Under the pieces are notes generated by a model. The model was given only the letters and a program-made list of their open reading frames with translations, was not told where the DNA came from and did no database searches. From positions 57,606,019 to 57,670,018 of the forward strand of contig CM049306.1 in assembly GCA_026874595.1 (NCBI GenBank): a stretch of 64,000 bases of DNA. Reading direction: 5' to 3'. The translations under genes were made by a program, and so were the position numbers. This document shows positions 1 through 10,729 of the stretch, in pieces. The DNA is from Sipunculus nudus (Eukaryota; Annelida; Sipuncula; Golfingiida; Sipunculidae). Numbering within the stretch: the first letter of the stretch is position 1; each line of letters opens with the position of its first letter.

Positions 1-1318
1 CATGTACATGTAATGTCTATCAGAGGTTCTTGTTTGATCAGATAAGATATCCCGACATGTACAAGAGACACAATAAGTTATTGTTACTTGCGGGGGAGTC
101 CTATGTTTATATGGCACATTTGAAATGGAAATAAAATTTAGAAACAAGACCAATCGTTTAGAAACGAGACAAACACAGCGCCCACGCCACCTGGTGGTGG
201 TACAGCATAAATCCACAATTCAAGGGGTTCAAGCTTCTCTAGGTGTTTCTTCTTTCATGTTTCTTTTCTTTTTTATAGTTGTCGCATGTGCGCGACCAAG
301 ATCTTTCCTCTGGTCACCTGGCCTTCTTATGTAAACACGTAACAGACACTAATAGAGGTTCTGTAATACAGAGATGCCCATTAGGAGAGGTTCATGGTTC
401 ATATATTATGAAACGACATGCTTGATCCAATAAGTTGAACTTCATGCCGTTTTCAGAAGGGCGAGTTACACGTACATGTACCACATACATTATCTTATAT
501 CAATCCGCAAATGAGACAAATCTGAGGTGTAGATTTTACCACCACTTCAGCCTGACATATGAGGTCAAGACTTATTTTAGAATTTCGTATTCTTCTGTCA
601 CAGATTAATCGCACGTCCATGAGTGATAGTTTTTAATATATTTTTATTTATAATTTAGTTCAAAATAAAAATTATACGTACCCCATTAAATGTATTGTTT
701 TCTATTCAGCTACCCAACAATCATATCAATGGCTGTATATGCATTAAATAGTTTAAAAGGTCAACTACACGATGTGTTATGTATAAATCTTGTTCTTAGA
801 AAGATCAGTTTAGAATATTAGAAACCTGCTGTACAAATGATCATTCTCAGTTACTTAAAATCAGGCTATTTGGGAGCTGAACCTCTTGTCCGAACCCTTC
901 TTTCTAAAAAAAGTTTCAGTTTGGCAAAGGCAAGATTTTGTTATTATTAACATTATGACAGGCTCACTATTATACTCTAATATACTGTTAAAAACATTAT
1001 TTAATCACCTGTTGTAAAATGAGTTCTTTATATGATTGTCAGACAACGATTTGATGTATATTTCGCTTGCTTGAAATATTACAGAAACCTGGACACACAC
1101 AAAAATGTGAATCGAATAGCATTTAAATATATACTATAAATAAATAGATATATGTGATTGTTTGTTGCTTTCAATGATGGTCCAGCGGATTACAAGGAGG
1201 TGGAGATGTTGTATATATAGTAAATGTGAAAACATACATTATTTAACATATACATATTGCTTATACATATATCTGTTGGCATGTTGTCTAGTCTATGAAT
1301 CAGATCCGTAATATTTAT
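1..1318. other. Intergenic, no gene recognised
   Basis: AT-rich sequence with stops in all frames and no domain-like translation. The 69-codon frame at 125-334 has no recognisable features and is treated as chance. Nothing further is seen here. Confidence 0.6.
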
Positions 1319-1322
1319 TATG

Positions 1323-1491
1323 TCGTACGTACGAGGTAATATTTCGTACGTACGAGATAATATGTCGTACGTACGAGATATTATGTCGTACGTACGAGAT
1401 ACTATGTCGTACGTACGGGATAGTAGGCCTATGTCGTACGTACGAGATAATATGTCGCACGTACGAGATAGTATGTCGTACGTACGAGATA
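1323..1491. repeat. Minisatellite of eight 12-base palindromes
   Basis: Eight near-identical units of about 21 bp (one of 27 bp). Each starts with the self-complementary core TCGTACGTACGA followed by a short AT-rich spacer such as GATAATATG. Two cores carry single changes (TCGCACGTACGA and TCGTACGTACGG). The minus strand reads as a repeated LSRTYDI peptide, but this follows from the repeat and is not evidence for a protein. Confidence 0.9.
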
Positions 1492-1632
1492 AATAATTTA
1501 TTTTTCTTTTACCAGGTGACAGCAATACGCTTCCGTAGAATAGATACCAAACCGATTGGTGATTTTTTACGGGAAGCCAAACTTAGCTATTGGCCCATGT
1601 GCGCTTATATCAGACAGAGGGATACATTCATT

Positions 1633-2460
1633 AGCTCAGCTGACTATAAGTCATCTGAGCTATAGTCGTGGTCCATTGTCCGTCGTCCGTCCGTCTGTCT
1701 TGCCGTCCGTCTGTCCGTCCGTCCGTCCGTAGATGTGGCACGTTTTGAAACCGTAAGACCTCGGAATCCAAAATTCAGCATAATGTTAGATGTCCCCAAG
1801 ATCTCCTACCAAGCCCAAAACTGGGTCTTTGCGACTTCGTTCCTTTGAGAAATTAAAGAAAAACCTCAATTTTTTATTAAAAACCTATTTTCACACTTCA
1901 GGACTGCCTAATATCAAACCACTCATCTGTTTTTCCTCATATTTACCATAAATATTCCTCTATATAGTTCCTATGTACATGCCAGAAATGATGTCTGTAT
2001 TGTTATAATTTAAAAAAGTTATGGCCCCAAACATAATGCATTTTGTAAAAAATCAGGAAAGATATTTGATCACTTAACACAAAACATGTTAAAGCTATGG
2101 ACTTTTTTTTCCAGTAATATAACTTTAATTAATCAAAATTAAATTGTATATGCAAAATTAGATCAAAATCTTTTAAATATTTAAAAATATTAACAAAAAT
2201 AAATAATTGGTACCTTAAATTTTGCTCAACTTTGACCATGGCACATTTTTTTCCTTCTTCGAACTTGACCGAGATTATATCAATATACATCTTCACTGAT
2301 GAAATAAAATTCCAACGGTGAATCCTTTTAGAGATATCCCGCTCACAAGGTAAAAGTTAACAGACGCGGAACGGACGGACGGACAGACACCAGACAGACA
2401 GATGGACAGACGGACAGCTTGTGTGACGACAATAGCCCATCAGCCTATGAGCTGAGGGCT
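1633..2460 (+). mobile_element. Interspersed element with terminal hairpins (family C)
   Basis: The left end is an imperfect palindrome at 1633-1661 (AGCTCAG...CTGAGCT). It is followed by GTCCGTC-rich sequence and then text that recurs inverted at 27180-27735 and in diverged form at 43570-44165. The right end, near 2432-2460, is a second hairpin (TAGCCC...GGGCTA), also seen at 45246-45275. There is no coding capacity, so it is non-autonomous. The class is uncertain; hairpin-ended Helitron/Helentron-like relics are the best guess. Confidence 0.6.
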
Positions 2461-3280
2461 AAAAAAACGGCTGTACATGTGTATTTGTCATGAAAATTTC
2501 TATTTTTCATGAATTTTTCTAAGTTTAGGAGCCGTAAAACGGTCAAAAGTAGGTCAACCGGGACGAAACGCGAACTCAAACTGTAACTGGTCATTATCTG
2601 CCCACACACCTAAAATCAGGCCAATATCTGCAGGCATTGCGAAAAAAAGTCCGTACATGTGTATTTGTCATGAAAATTTCTATTTTTCATGAAATTTTCT
2701 AAGTTTAGAAGCTGTTAAACGGTCAAAAGTAGGTCAACCGGGACGAAACGCGAACTCGATCTGTAACTGGTCATTATCTGCCCACACACCAAAAATCAGG
2801 CCAATATCTGCAGGCATTGCAAAAAAAAGTCCGTACATGTGTATTTGTCATGAAAATTTCTATTTTTCATGAAATTTTCTAAGTTTAGGAGCTGTAAAAC
2901 GGTCAAAAGTAGGTCAACCGGGACAAAACGCGAACTCGATCTGTAACTGGTTATTATCTGCCCACACACCAAAAATCAGGCCAATATCTGCAGGCACTGC
3001 GAAAAAAAGTCCGTACATGTGTATTTGTCATGAAAATTTCTATTTTTCATGAAATTTTCTAAGTTTAGGAGCCGTAAAACGGTCAAAAGTAGGTCAACCG
3101 GGACGAAACGCGAACTCGATCTGTAACTGGTCATTATCTGCCCATACACCAAAAATCAGGCCAATATCTGCAGGCATTGCGAAAAAAAGTCCGTACAACT
3201 GTTTGATTTCGGAATGACGGAATGACGGAATGACGGACATGGGTAAAACTATATGCCCCGGCCACTTTGTGGCGGGGGCA
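2461..3280 (+). repeat. ~180-bp tandem repeat array (family A), copy 1
   Basis: About four head-to-tail units of ~180 bp, each with the string GGCCAATATCTGCAGGCA near its end. The array finishes in a unique tail with GGAATGACGG steps and a strong hairpin at 3254-3280 (TGCCCC..GCCAC TTT GTGGC..GGGGCA). It joins directly to the right end of the family C element, the same junction as near 45275. The LINE begins immediately after the hairpin. Confidence 0.85.
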
Positions 3281-3283
3281 TAA

Positions 3284-4375
3284 AAATCTGTGGAGAATAT
3301 ATGTGAAATCAATTGATGCAAGAATAAAACTTTTGACAGAGGGACTGTCTCTACGGAATAAGTTTGTACAACTTTCCGACACAAACCCTTATAGTGCAAG
3401 AAATTCAGACAATTTCCCAGCACCCATCAAAGTCACAATTGCAGATGTCCCCCTCTCATTTGACAATCAATCTATTGTTGAACACTCACAGTCTGAATAT
3501 GAGCTTGAGCTACGTTCTGAAATAAAATATCAATATGAAAGGACAAAAGAAGGACTCCTGACACATTACAAAAATGGAAACAGATTTGTTTTTGTGAAAT
3601 CACCTTTGGCAAACCCACTACCACGAAATGGACAAATTGGACCATTTCAGTGCAGATTTTTTCATAATGATCAGTTCAAGGACCTGACCTGTATAGTATG
3701 TCACAAGAAAGGTCACAAACCAGGTAGCAAATACTGTGAGCATTACATACCTGATCAATCAATGGAAATTGTGTCTGGCCATGATGATATTCTCTCCAAC
3801 CCCTTCCCTTGTTTTCTTTGGAAATGTACGGGAAAACTTTTAAAAGCACTGAACATGCGTTTCAGTATAGATGCGCATATGAATTGGACCAAGATGCGTT
3901 GGCCAATGAAATTGAAAACGCTAAACATGCAGGAGTTGCCAAGAGAATTGGCCAGATCTTGCACTCTGATGAATCTGTGGACAGACATGAAATTGAAATT
4001 TTGGAAAATATCCTGTTAGAGAAAGCAGAACAGATCCCTGAATTCAAAGAAGCTCTCATGAAATCAGGTACAGCACCGATCGCCCTCACAGTTCAAGATA
4101 AACAGTGGGGAACAGGGCTGTCCAAATTTCTCTCCAGAGTCACCAAGGTGGATGCATGGCCTGGTAGGAACTTATATGGTGCCACACTTGAGAAAATAAG
4201 ATCCTTCTATAGTGCGGAAAATCATGACAAAGAAAAAGCAACTAGCAATATAGCCTCAGTACAAGACCAAGAGTCCAACAAGGGGTTTTTCAAGGCATGG
4301 GAACACCGAAACGAAAACTATCTGAACAGTCACCAAATCAGCAAAAACAGTTTCACTGAAATCTTGCAGATATGA
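3284..4375 (+). pseudogene. LINE ORF1: zinc knuckle plus NADAR domain, frameshifted
   Basis: The first frame (3284 to about 3815) has an N-terminal region of the kind that precedes zinc knuckles in LINE ORF1 proteins. It is followed by a CX2CX4HX6C knuckle at about 3688-3735 (CIVC, H, C). After a frameshift near 3800-3815 the second frame (to 4375) continues a NADAR/YbiA fold: the YGKTFKSTEHAFQ motif near 3829-3867 (the E of STEH matches the catalytic Glu of bacterial YbiA), HAGVAKRIGQ near 3930, KQWGTG near 4100 and WPGRNLYG near 4158-4181. NADAR enzymes hydrolyse N-glycosidic bonds of ADP-ribose-type or riboflavin-pathway substrates. Apart from the one frameshift the domain looks full length. 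Known: the NADAR family. Inference: it belongs to the retrotransposon, since it lies between the knuckle and ORF2 on the same strand. Confidence 0.8.
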
Positions 4376-4511
4376 CTTTAGCCCACAATCTGAACAAAGA
4401 GGTGTCGTCGAAGATCGTGTTTTTGAAGAAAGTGATGGAGAATATTATTAACAAAGTACAAAAAAAACAAAAAAAATAAAAAAAAAATAAAGGATATAAA
4501 AACGAAAGACA

Positions 4512-5275
4512 ATGGAAAACCACATGACAGATTTGAATAGACAATTAAACATATGTTCATTAAATATAAGAGGTCTTAATAATTATGATAAAAGGAAGAA
4601 ATTATATACATGGTTAACATATAGAAATGTTCATATTACTTTTTTACAAGAAACCTATTGCACTATAATATCATCGAATGTAATTAATAGTTCATGGAAA
4701 GGTCAAATATTTCATAGTCATGCATCGTCACCACATAGCAGAGGTGTTGCAATACTATTATCAGATAAAATAAATATAAAAATTTTAAATATTCATTGCT
4801 GTAAAAATGGTAGAAAAATACTGTTGAATACGGAATACAAAGGTAAAAGTATGTGTTTATGCACCGAACAAAGAAGGGGAACGGAAACTTTTCTTTGAGG
4901 ACTTAGAGAAATGGTTAATGGAAAAAAGTGATTCTTTAAGGTGTATCATTATGGGAGGTGATTTTAATTGTTGTCTGCAAGATGATGATAGGAGCACGAT
5001 GTCACATATGGCAGACCAAAGTAGAATACTATTGAAAAATATGTTAAATACTTTAAAGCTAACTGATATATGGAGTTGTTATGGCAGGTTAAATAACCGA
5101 TTTACATGGTCAGAAAGGAATGTAAGCAGTAGACTTGACTATTTCTTTATCTCTAAATCTGAACTCTGGAACTGCTTAAATTATGACTGTGAATACGTAC
5201 TGTCAGAGCAAAAAGAACATCGGCTGTCAGATCACAAAGCTATAAAATATGTCTGGATTTTAAAGTAAGCATTAG
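4512..5275 (+). pseudogene. LINE ORF2, APE-type endonuclease region
   Basis: Starts at ATG 4512, 136 bases after the ORF1 stop and behind an A-rich spacer. Endonuclease motifs appear in order: SLNIRGLNN, FLQET, RGVAILLS, MGGDFNC, SRLDYFFIS and LSDHKAI, matching the Asn, Glu, Asp/Asn and terminal Asp-His catalytic positions of APE-like LINE nucleases. The frame shifts near 4890-4915 and again near 5268. It would nick target DNA to prime reverse transcription, but is inactive in this copy. Confidence 0.85.
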
Positions 5276-8140
5276 AGGGCCGGGATATTGGAAACTAAAC
5301 GTCAGCCTATTAAATAATCAAATTAATATTGGGCTGATGAAAGACTGTATTGCCTCTAGTTACACCCGTTATAAACACAATTCTGCGAGGCTAGCTTGGG
5401 AAATGATAAAAATTAACATAAAAGAAGCAAGTATTAACTACTCTAAATCGAAAAGAAAAGAAAAAATAGTAGATAAGCTATGATAGACAAAAGGATTAAA
5501 CAAATTTCACAGCTTATTAGTTTAAATTCAATAGCTAAGGATGTAGAAAGATTAAAAGAAGAAAAGCATTTACTTGAAATTGAAAAAAATGAAATATTTG
5601 ATAATATAACAAAAGGTGCTCAAATACGTAGTAGAGATAATTGGATTGAACAAGGGGAAAAGAGTACGAAATACTTTTTCAAGCTGGAGAATAAAAAACA
5701 GTCAGATAACACTATTTATAAAATCAGAGAAAACAATAATATAACAGAAGATGATGAAGGAATACTAAATCATATAATTATTAAAAAAACTTATATACAT
5801 CACACAATCCATGTGTGAAAGAGATACAGAAATACTTAAATAATATAAAATCTTTAAATGTTTTAAGTGATGAAGATCAAGATATATGTGATGCAGAAAT
5901 GACAATGGATGAAATTAAAATTGCTGTTACTCAAATGAAGAAAAACAAGTCCCCAGGATTAGATGGCATCCCTATTGAATTCTACGTGACTTTTTGGGAT
6001 GACCTAAAAGAGTTTTTATATAATGCTTTTATAGAATCGTATCGTCACAATAAATTATGTACTGCATAAATTACGTACAGCTGTAATAGCAATATTATTT
6101 AAGAAAGGAGACAAATATAATTTAAATAATTATAGACCTATAAGCCTCTGTAACACTGATTATAAAATATTAGCACAAGTATTAGCAAATAGATTGCAAA
6201 ATATTTTACCAAAAATAATTGACACAGATCAGACCGGATATTTTAGGTAGATACATCGGAAATATTTTACGCCTAATCACGGACATATTTGTATTTGCTA
6301 AGAAATATAATAAAGAAGGGGGGTTAATTTTTCTCGATTTTACAAAGGCTTTTGATAGCTTAGAATGGAATTTTATGTTTGAAACTTTTAAAAAATTTAA
6401 TTTTGGTCAGAACTTTATCAACTGGATTAAAACTATTTACAATAACCCACTTTTTACTACAAAAAATAACGGATGGTTTTCTTCAAAAAATGTAATGAAA
6501 AGAGGTATACGACAGGGCTGTCCAGTATCTGCATTACTTTTTATTATTTCAGTTGAAATATTGGCACAAAAAATACGAACAAATGATAATATTAACGGCT
6601 TTATTTTTGGCAGTAAAGAAATAAAACTTAGCCAATATGCAGATGATACTACTTTGACTCTGAAAAATGATAAAGAAATGCCTTGAAGGAAATTTATGAA
6701 TTTGGAAACCTAGTTGGTTTAAAACTAAATATGGAAAAAAATACCGCTTTAGATCTAGGAAATAAAAAGAGGCATAAAGATCCAATAGGAGTAAAATGGA
6801 CAAAACAGCCAGTGAAAGGCTTAGGAATTTGTTTGGATATGATGAGAAATGTATAGAAAAACTAAACTGGGAAGATAAAATTGATAAAATAGAGAATAAC
6901 ATAAAAATTTGGAAGTTGAGGAATCTAAGTTTAATTGGAAAAATATTAATTGTTAAGGCAACACTTTTATCCAAAATAGCATCACAAGCTTCGGTCCTAC
7001 CAATTCCGGACGGATTCGAAAAAAGAATAAACAAAGTTATTTATGACTATATTTGGAATAAAACAGAAAAAATTAAAAGGTCAGTTTTAATAAGAGATAT
7101 AGAGGTTAGTTGGTTACTTTCATTTAAAGCTGCATGGGTACCAAGAATACTTTATGAAGAAAATAAATGGAAACATATCTTTAAATATTATTTACACAAC
7201 TGTGGGCTCCATACAAACTGGGTATTTAACACAAACTGTGTATCAATAAAAGAGGTTCGCATATTGAAACATATACCCCAATTTTATAGAGAAGTGATAT
7301 TAGCTTTTAATAAATGTAAGGTTAAAAGAGAGATTACTTTACCAGAAGATATTTTAAAACAACCATTATGGGGTAACACTGAATTTATGATCAATAATAA
7401 ATGCTTATATTTTAAAGCCTGGGTTGAAGAAAATATAATTTATATTCGAGATGTTCTGAACAATGATGGCACTTTTATATCAGTCAGCAACCTTTTAAAG
7501 AAATTTAAAACACAATTGGATATCGGAATATATACAGGTTGAAAATGCCGTTAAAAAGACTCTTTCTCTATTTCCAAAAGAACAATTCATAAAGAAATCG
7601 GTTTATCTAGAACACACATACACGCTTGGTAAACATAATATTAATATATATAAGAAAAAATCAAAATTCTTTTACAATGAATTAGTAAGAAGAAATATGT
7701 CTTCTCCCAAACATCAAATTATTTTGCAGGAAAAATTTAAAAAAGAATTAATAAGTTGGACAAAAGTCTTTCAGTGTAAAATTAAAAACATGCCAACGAA
7801 AAAACAATCAGAATTTAATTTCAAATTATTACATGGCATTATTCCAACAGGTACCAACGTGTCCAAATGGAACTCAAGTATTTCCCATCTTTGTAAATTT
7901 TGTAATGTAAATGAAAATGCTGAACATATGCTGTATGAATGTAAATTATTGAGGGGGATAGGGGAAAATATTATGAAAATACTTCATATCCAGATAAACT
8001 GGGAAACGTTCGTAATTGGTCATAAATACGCACTGGATGGTAATTTTGTAAAAATGAACAATTTCATAATATCAGTAACTACGTATGCCATTTTTAAGTA
8101 CAATATGCATTGTAAATATAATGAAATTAGCCTATCATAG
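5276..8140 (+). pseudogene. LINE ORF2, reverse transcriptase and C-terminal zinc finger
   Basis: Frames change near 5470, 5815, 6070, 6225, 6690 and 7545. Reverse transcriptase motifs are clear: KNKSPGLDGIPIEFY near 5941, LNNYRPISL near 6124, FLDFTKAFDSLEWNF near 6331, RGIRQGCPVSALLF near 6500 and the catalytic YADD near 6640. A thumb/connection region follows (6796-7542). The last segment (7697-8140) ends with a CX2CX7HX4C finger (CKFC...H...C near 7890-7940), typical of L1-group ORF2 C-termini. The SPGLDGIPIEFY form supports the L1/Tx1 group. Confidence 0.88.
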
Positions 8141-8422
8141 AGTAAAATACGACAATATGTATCGCAAGATATTATGAAACATGTATATATGCAGAAATAT
8201 TTAAAATATCCTTACTTGAATCAAATTTTCATTGACAGATTTATAAAAATTAAAGATAGTATTTTATCTGTATGTTAATATTGTATGTTTATTTATTTTT
8301 CATTATATTCTTAAATGTTATGGTGCTGACAGATTAAAAGTAATAAGTATTTTGAATGTATTCATTCCATCCCCTCTATCTGTCGGAGTGGATATGGCTT
8401 TGTCAAAGGCAGAGTATATTGC

Positions 8423-8450
8423 AATAAAAGTCATTAAAAAAAAAAAAAAA
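8423..8450 (+). terminator. LINE poly(A) signal and A-tail
   Basis: AATAAA at 8423-8428 is followed within eight bases by an uninterrupted A-run to 8450. This marks the 3' end of the retrotransposon copy. Confidence 0.8.
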
Positions 8451-8985
8451 GGTTTGTGATTTTCACCAAATATGGAAATATTCAAGGTCAAGGCCACTCT
8501 CATGGTACAGGTCATTTAAATAGACCTCGTCCAAAAACCCATCTCTCCACATGTTCATAATATTAAAGAAATCTGTCCATTAGTTTTTGACATAAAATCC
8601 TTACAGTACTTTCAAGTGGCAAGTATTGGGGTATGAAAAGGTTTAAAACAAGAAAGGGATAATAGGTGGCCCCACCAGTTTTTGCACATCACAAGGCTAT
8701 CCAAGATCTTCGCTCACCTTGATTTTTGGACCAATTCATGCAAGCTTTCTTAAGATATTTAAGAATTTGGTTATTTTCAGCAAATATCACCTATTTAAGG
8801 TCAAGGTCACTCTTCTAGCACAGCTCATGACCCCATTTTAAATAGGCTTTGTCCTCTTACCTATATCTATACACGTCAAGTTTGAAAAAGATCAGTGTAA
8901 TTATTTTTGAGTTATCCCACTCACAAGTGTTTTCATGAAACCATAGTATTCTGACTTTGTCTGGGGATACAATGAACCTGAGAGA
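8451..8985. repeat. Diverged interspersed repeat (family D-like)
   Basis: Two loosely similar segments (about 8455-8650 and 8745-8950) share phrases such as ATTCAAGGTCAAGG and a GACCTCGTCC/GGCTTTGTCC box. The segment ends near 8985 in a degenerate form of the TTTGTCTGGGGATAC tail seen intact at 38838-38864. No coding capacity. Confidence 0.55.
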
Positions 8986-10545
8986 TGTTTAAATTTTAAG
9001 TAATCTTCGGTTAATTGTAACCATTGTTGATAAATTAAACCTTTTAAATCAAAGAAATGTGAGATAATTTAATACCTTTGGCATTGAAACAACTTATGGT
9101 CGCACAGCTAGACTTGACTAAAGACAACACGAGGCATGACTGGAAACATACTGTATTGCATGATTACCGCAAAGACGTTATACAAATATTAGTGTGCTTA
9201 TGGGTCGCTAGGTGGCCAGCACCCATCAGCCTATATCTGTCACAGCCATCACTATTTAAGATTTGGCAACAGGCCATGATTTTATCAGTATCCATAAAAT
9301 GGTGAACAGGTATATCATGTGCATGTCCAAAAACACAAGTATATGCAAAGTTTTTTATTTTTCAATTTCGTTTAAGTAGTACTCTAGCTGAGAATTTGAT
9401 GGGTAAAATTCTTCTAAAAAGTGATGGAGGCAAGAATTCATAAAGTGAAGACCAAAAACTTCCAAATTATAAAATTGATTTATTGCATTGTATTGTATAA
9501 AATAATGACAAACATAACAATATTATGGCAACGAATGTATACAATACATTAAAAATTTCATATAGGTCTGATTAACCTGAAAACCTGAGTAAACATAATT
9601 ACATTGATATATTTCAGTTGCTCTGTATTGTATATTTCTAAGAACGTGAAGGTGACATATAAAATACCAATTATAAAGCAATCATCTGACCTTTGACTTG
9701 AAATAAAGGAATTATTTGACCTGTGATAAAACAATGATTTTACCTGCTACCTGTATTATATGTCTGTATACTTGAAAATAACTGAAAAACCTTTCTTAAC
9801 AGTTATGCTTGGTGTATTGTGTTTCTAAAAATAAGGTATGGGTCTTCATGCACACTATTTATTGGTGGTTATCATTTGTAACCCCTGTTTAATGTGTGGA
9901 TATGTTTGGCAGGAGAGCACCTATAACAACAAGACTGAGTTTAACAGAGACAAGAAGCTATTTGCTGTTCAGTAAATGCTGCAACTGAACAATAAAATGA
10001 TTGAAACTTGCTTGGTTATCATCTTAATATATACACCTCGATCATACGTAATGAACACTGATGTTATAAAATATATCTTCAGTATATAAAAAGATCCTCT
10101 ATATAAAAGACATAGCACAATACTTTCATCATCTTTGATAAATCTTAAAACAGTAAAGATTCAAATTTTTTAACTTCATATGTAATATTAATGTAAAAGA
10201 TAATATCATATTTTCAGCATATTTAACATAATTACAACATTAAAGATTAACATTTTGATGCTTCATATATATTTTCAAGAAAAAGTTGTAAATGGAATTT
10301 TCTGCTTCATATATAATATTCACAAATAAGAAGGTACCATATTTTTCATTCTTCAACAACATTAAAACAATGAAGATTATGTTTTTCTGCTAAGTAAATA
10401 ATATAAAGAGAAAGATCTTAATGGAAAGATTTATATAACAAAATTTTGTCCAAACTCCCCTTTTTTAAGGCAAAACATTTCAAGTGAATTCATTCAATCA
10501 ATATTCTGTATATAAAAAATAAAGTAAAATATCCAGATAAGGTAA
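8986..10545. other. 3' flank of the VWDE-like gene, AT-rich
   Basis: No gene seen. The 3' UTR of the minus-strand gene starts at 10545. Minus-strand AATAAA candidates occur at 9858-9863 and 9479-9484, but neither can be chosen from sequence alone. The 75-codon plus-strand frame at 9078-9305 has no recognisable character. Confidence 0.5.
9858..9863 (-). terminator. Candidate poly(A) signal for the VWDE-like gene
   Basis: First AATAAA on the minus strand downstream of the stop codon, about 690 bases into the 3' flank. A second lies at 9479-9484. No cleavage site evidence is available. Confidence 0.25.
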
Positions 10546-10729
10546 TCAGTATCCAAAGCCATTATCCATTCCTTTGTCATCATCTGTAATTTTGATGAGA
10601 GTACTTGGTCTGGAGTTTGTGTCATTAAACAAGTCATCAAAGGTGGTCTGTAATGCTGGGTATGCTGCCAGCCTATTTCGGTGTAAAGTCCCAGACATTT
10701 CGCTGGGTGATGGTGGAGCTTTGCCATTG
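10546..10729 (-). CDS. VWDE-like exon 39: cytoplasmic tail and stop
   Basis: Acceptor TATTTTTACAG; phase 2; TGA at 10546-10548. Sixty tail residues begin NGKAPPSPSEMSGTLHRNRL and end DDDKGMDNGFGY. YPAL fits a Y-x-x-hydrophobic sorting motif, and PPSPSE could be a kinase target. No PDZ-binding end is evident. Confidence 0.92.

Larger units (their letters stand above)
3281..8450 (+). mobile_element. Degenerate 5'-truncated non-LTR retrotransposon (L1/Tx1-like LINE)
   Basis: A ~5.2-kb element. Coding similarity starts at the left junction, so the 5' end of ORF1 is missing. ORF1 (RNA-binding/zinc knuckle/NADAR) is followed by ORF2 (APE endonuclease, reverse transcriptase, C-terminal zinc finger). 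The 3' end has AATAAA at 8423-8428 and a 15-base A-run at 8436-8450, as expected for target-primed reverse transcription. At least eight frameshifts make it inactive. I could not find a target site duplication: the sequence after the A-run does not match the sequence before 3281. Confidence 0.9.

Noticed and set aside
1190-1525. Minus-strand frame with LSRTYDI repeats
   Set aside because: Pure translation of the palindromic minisatellite; no start context or flanking coding signal.
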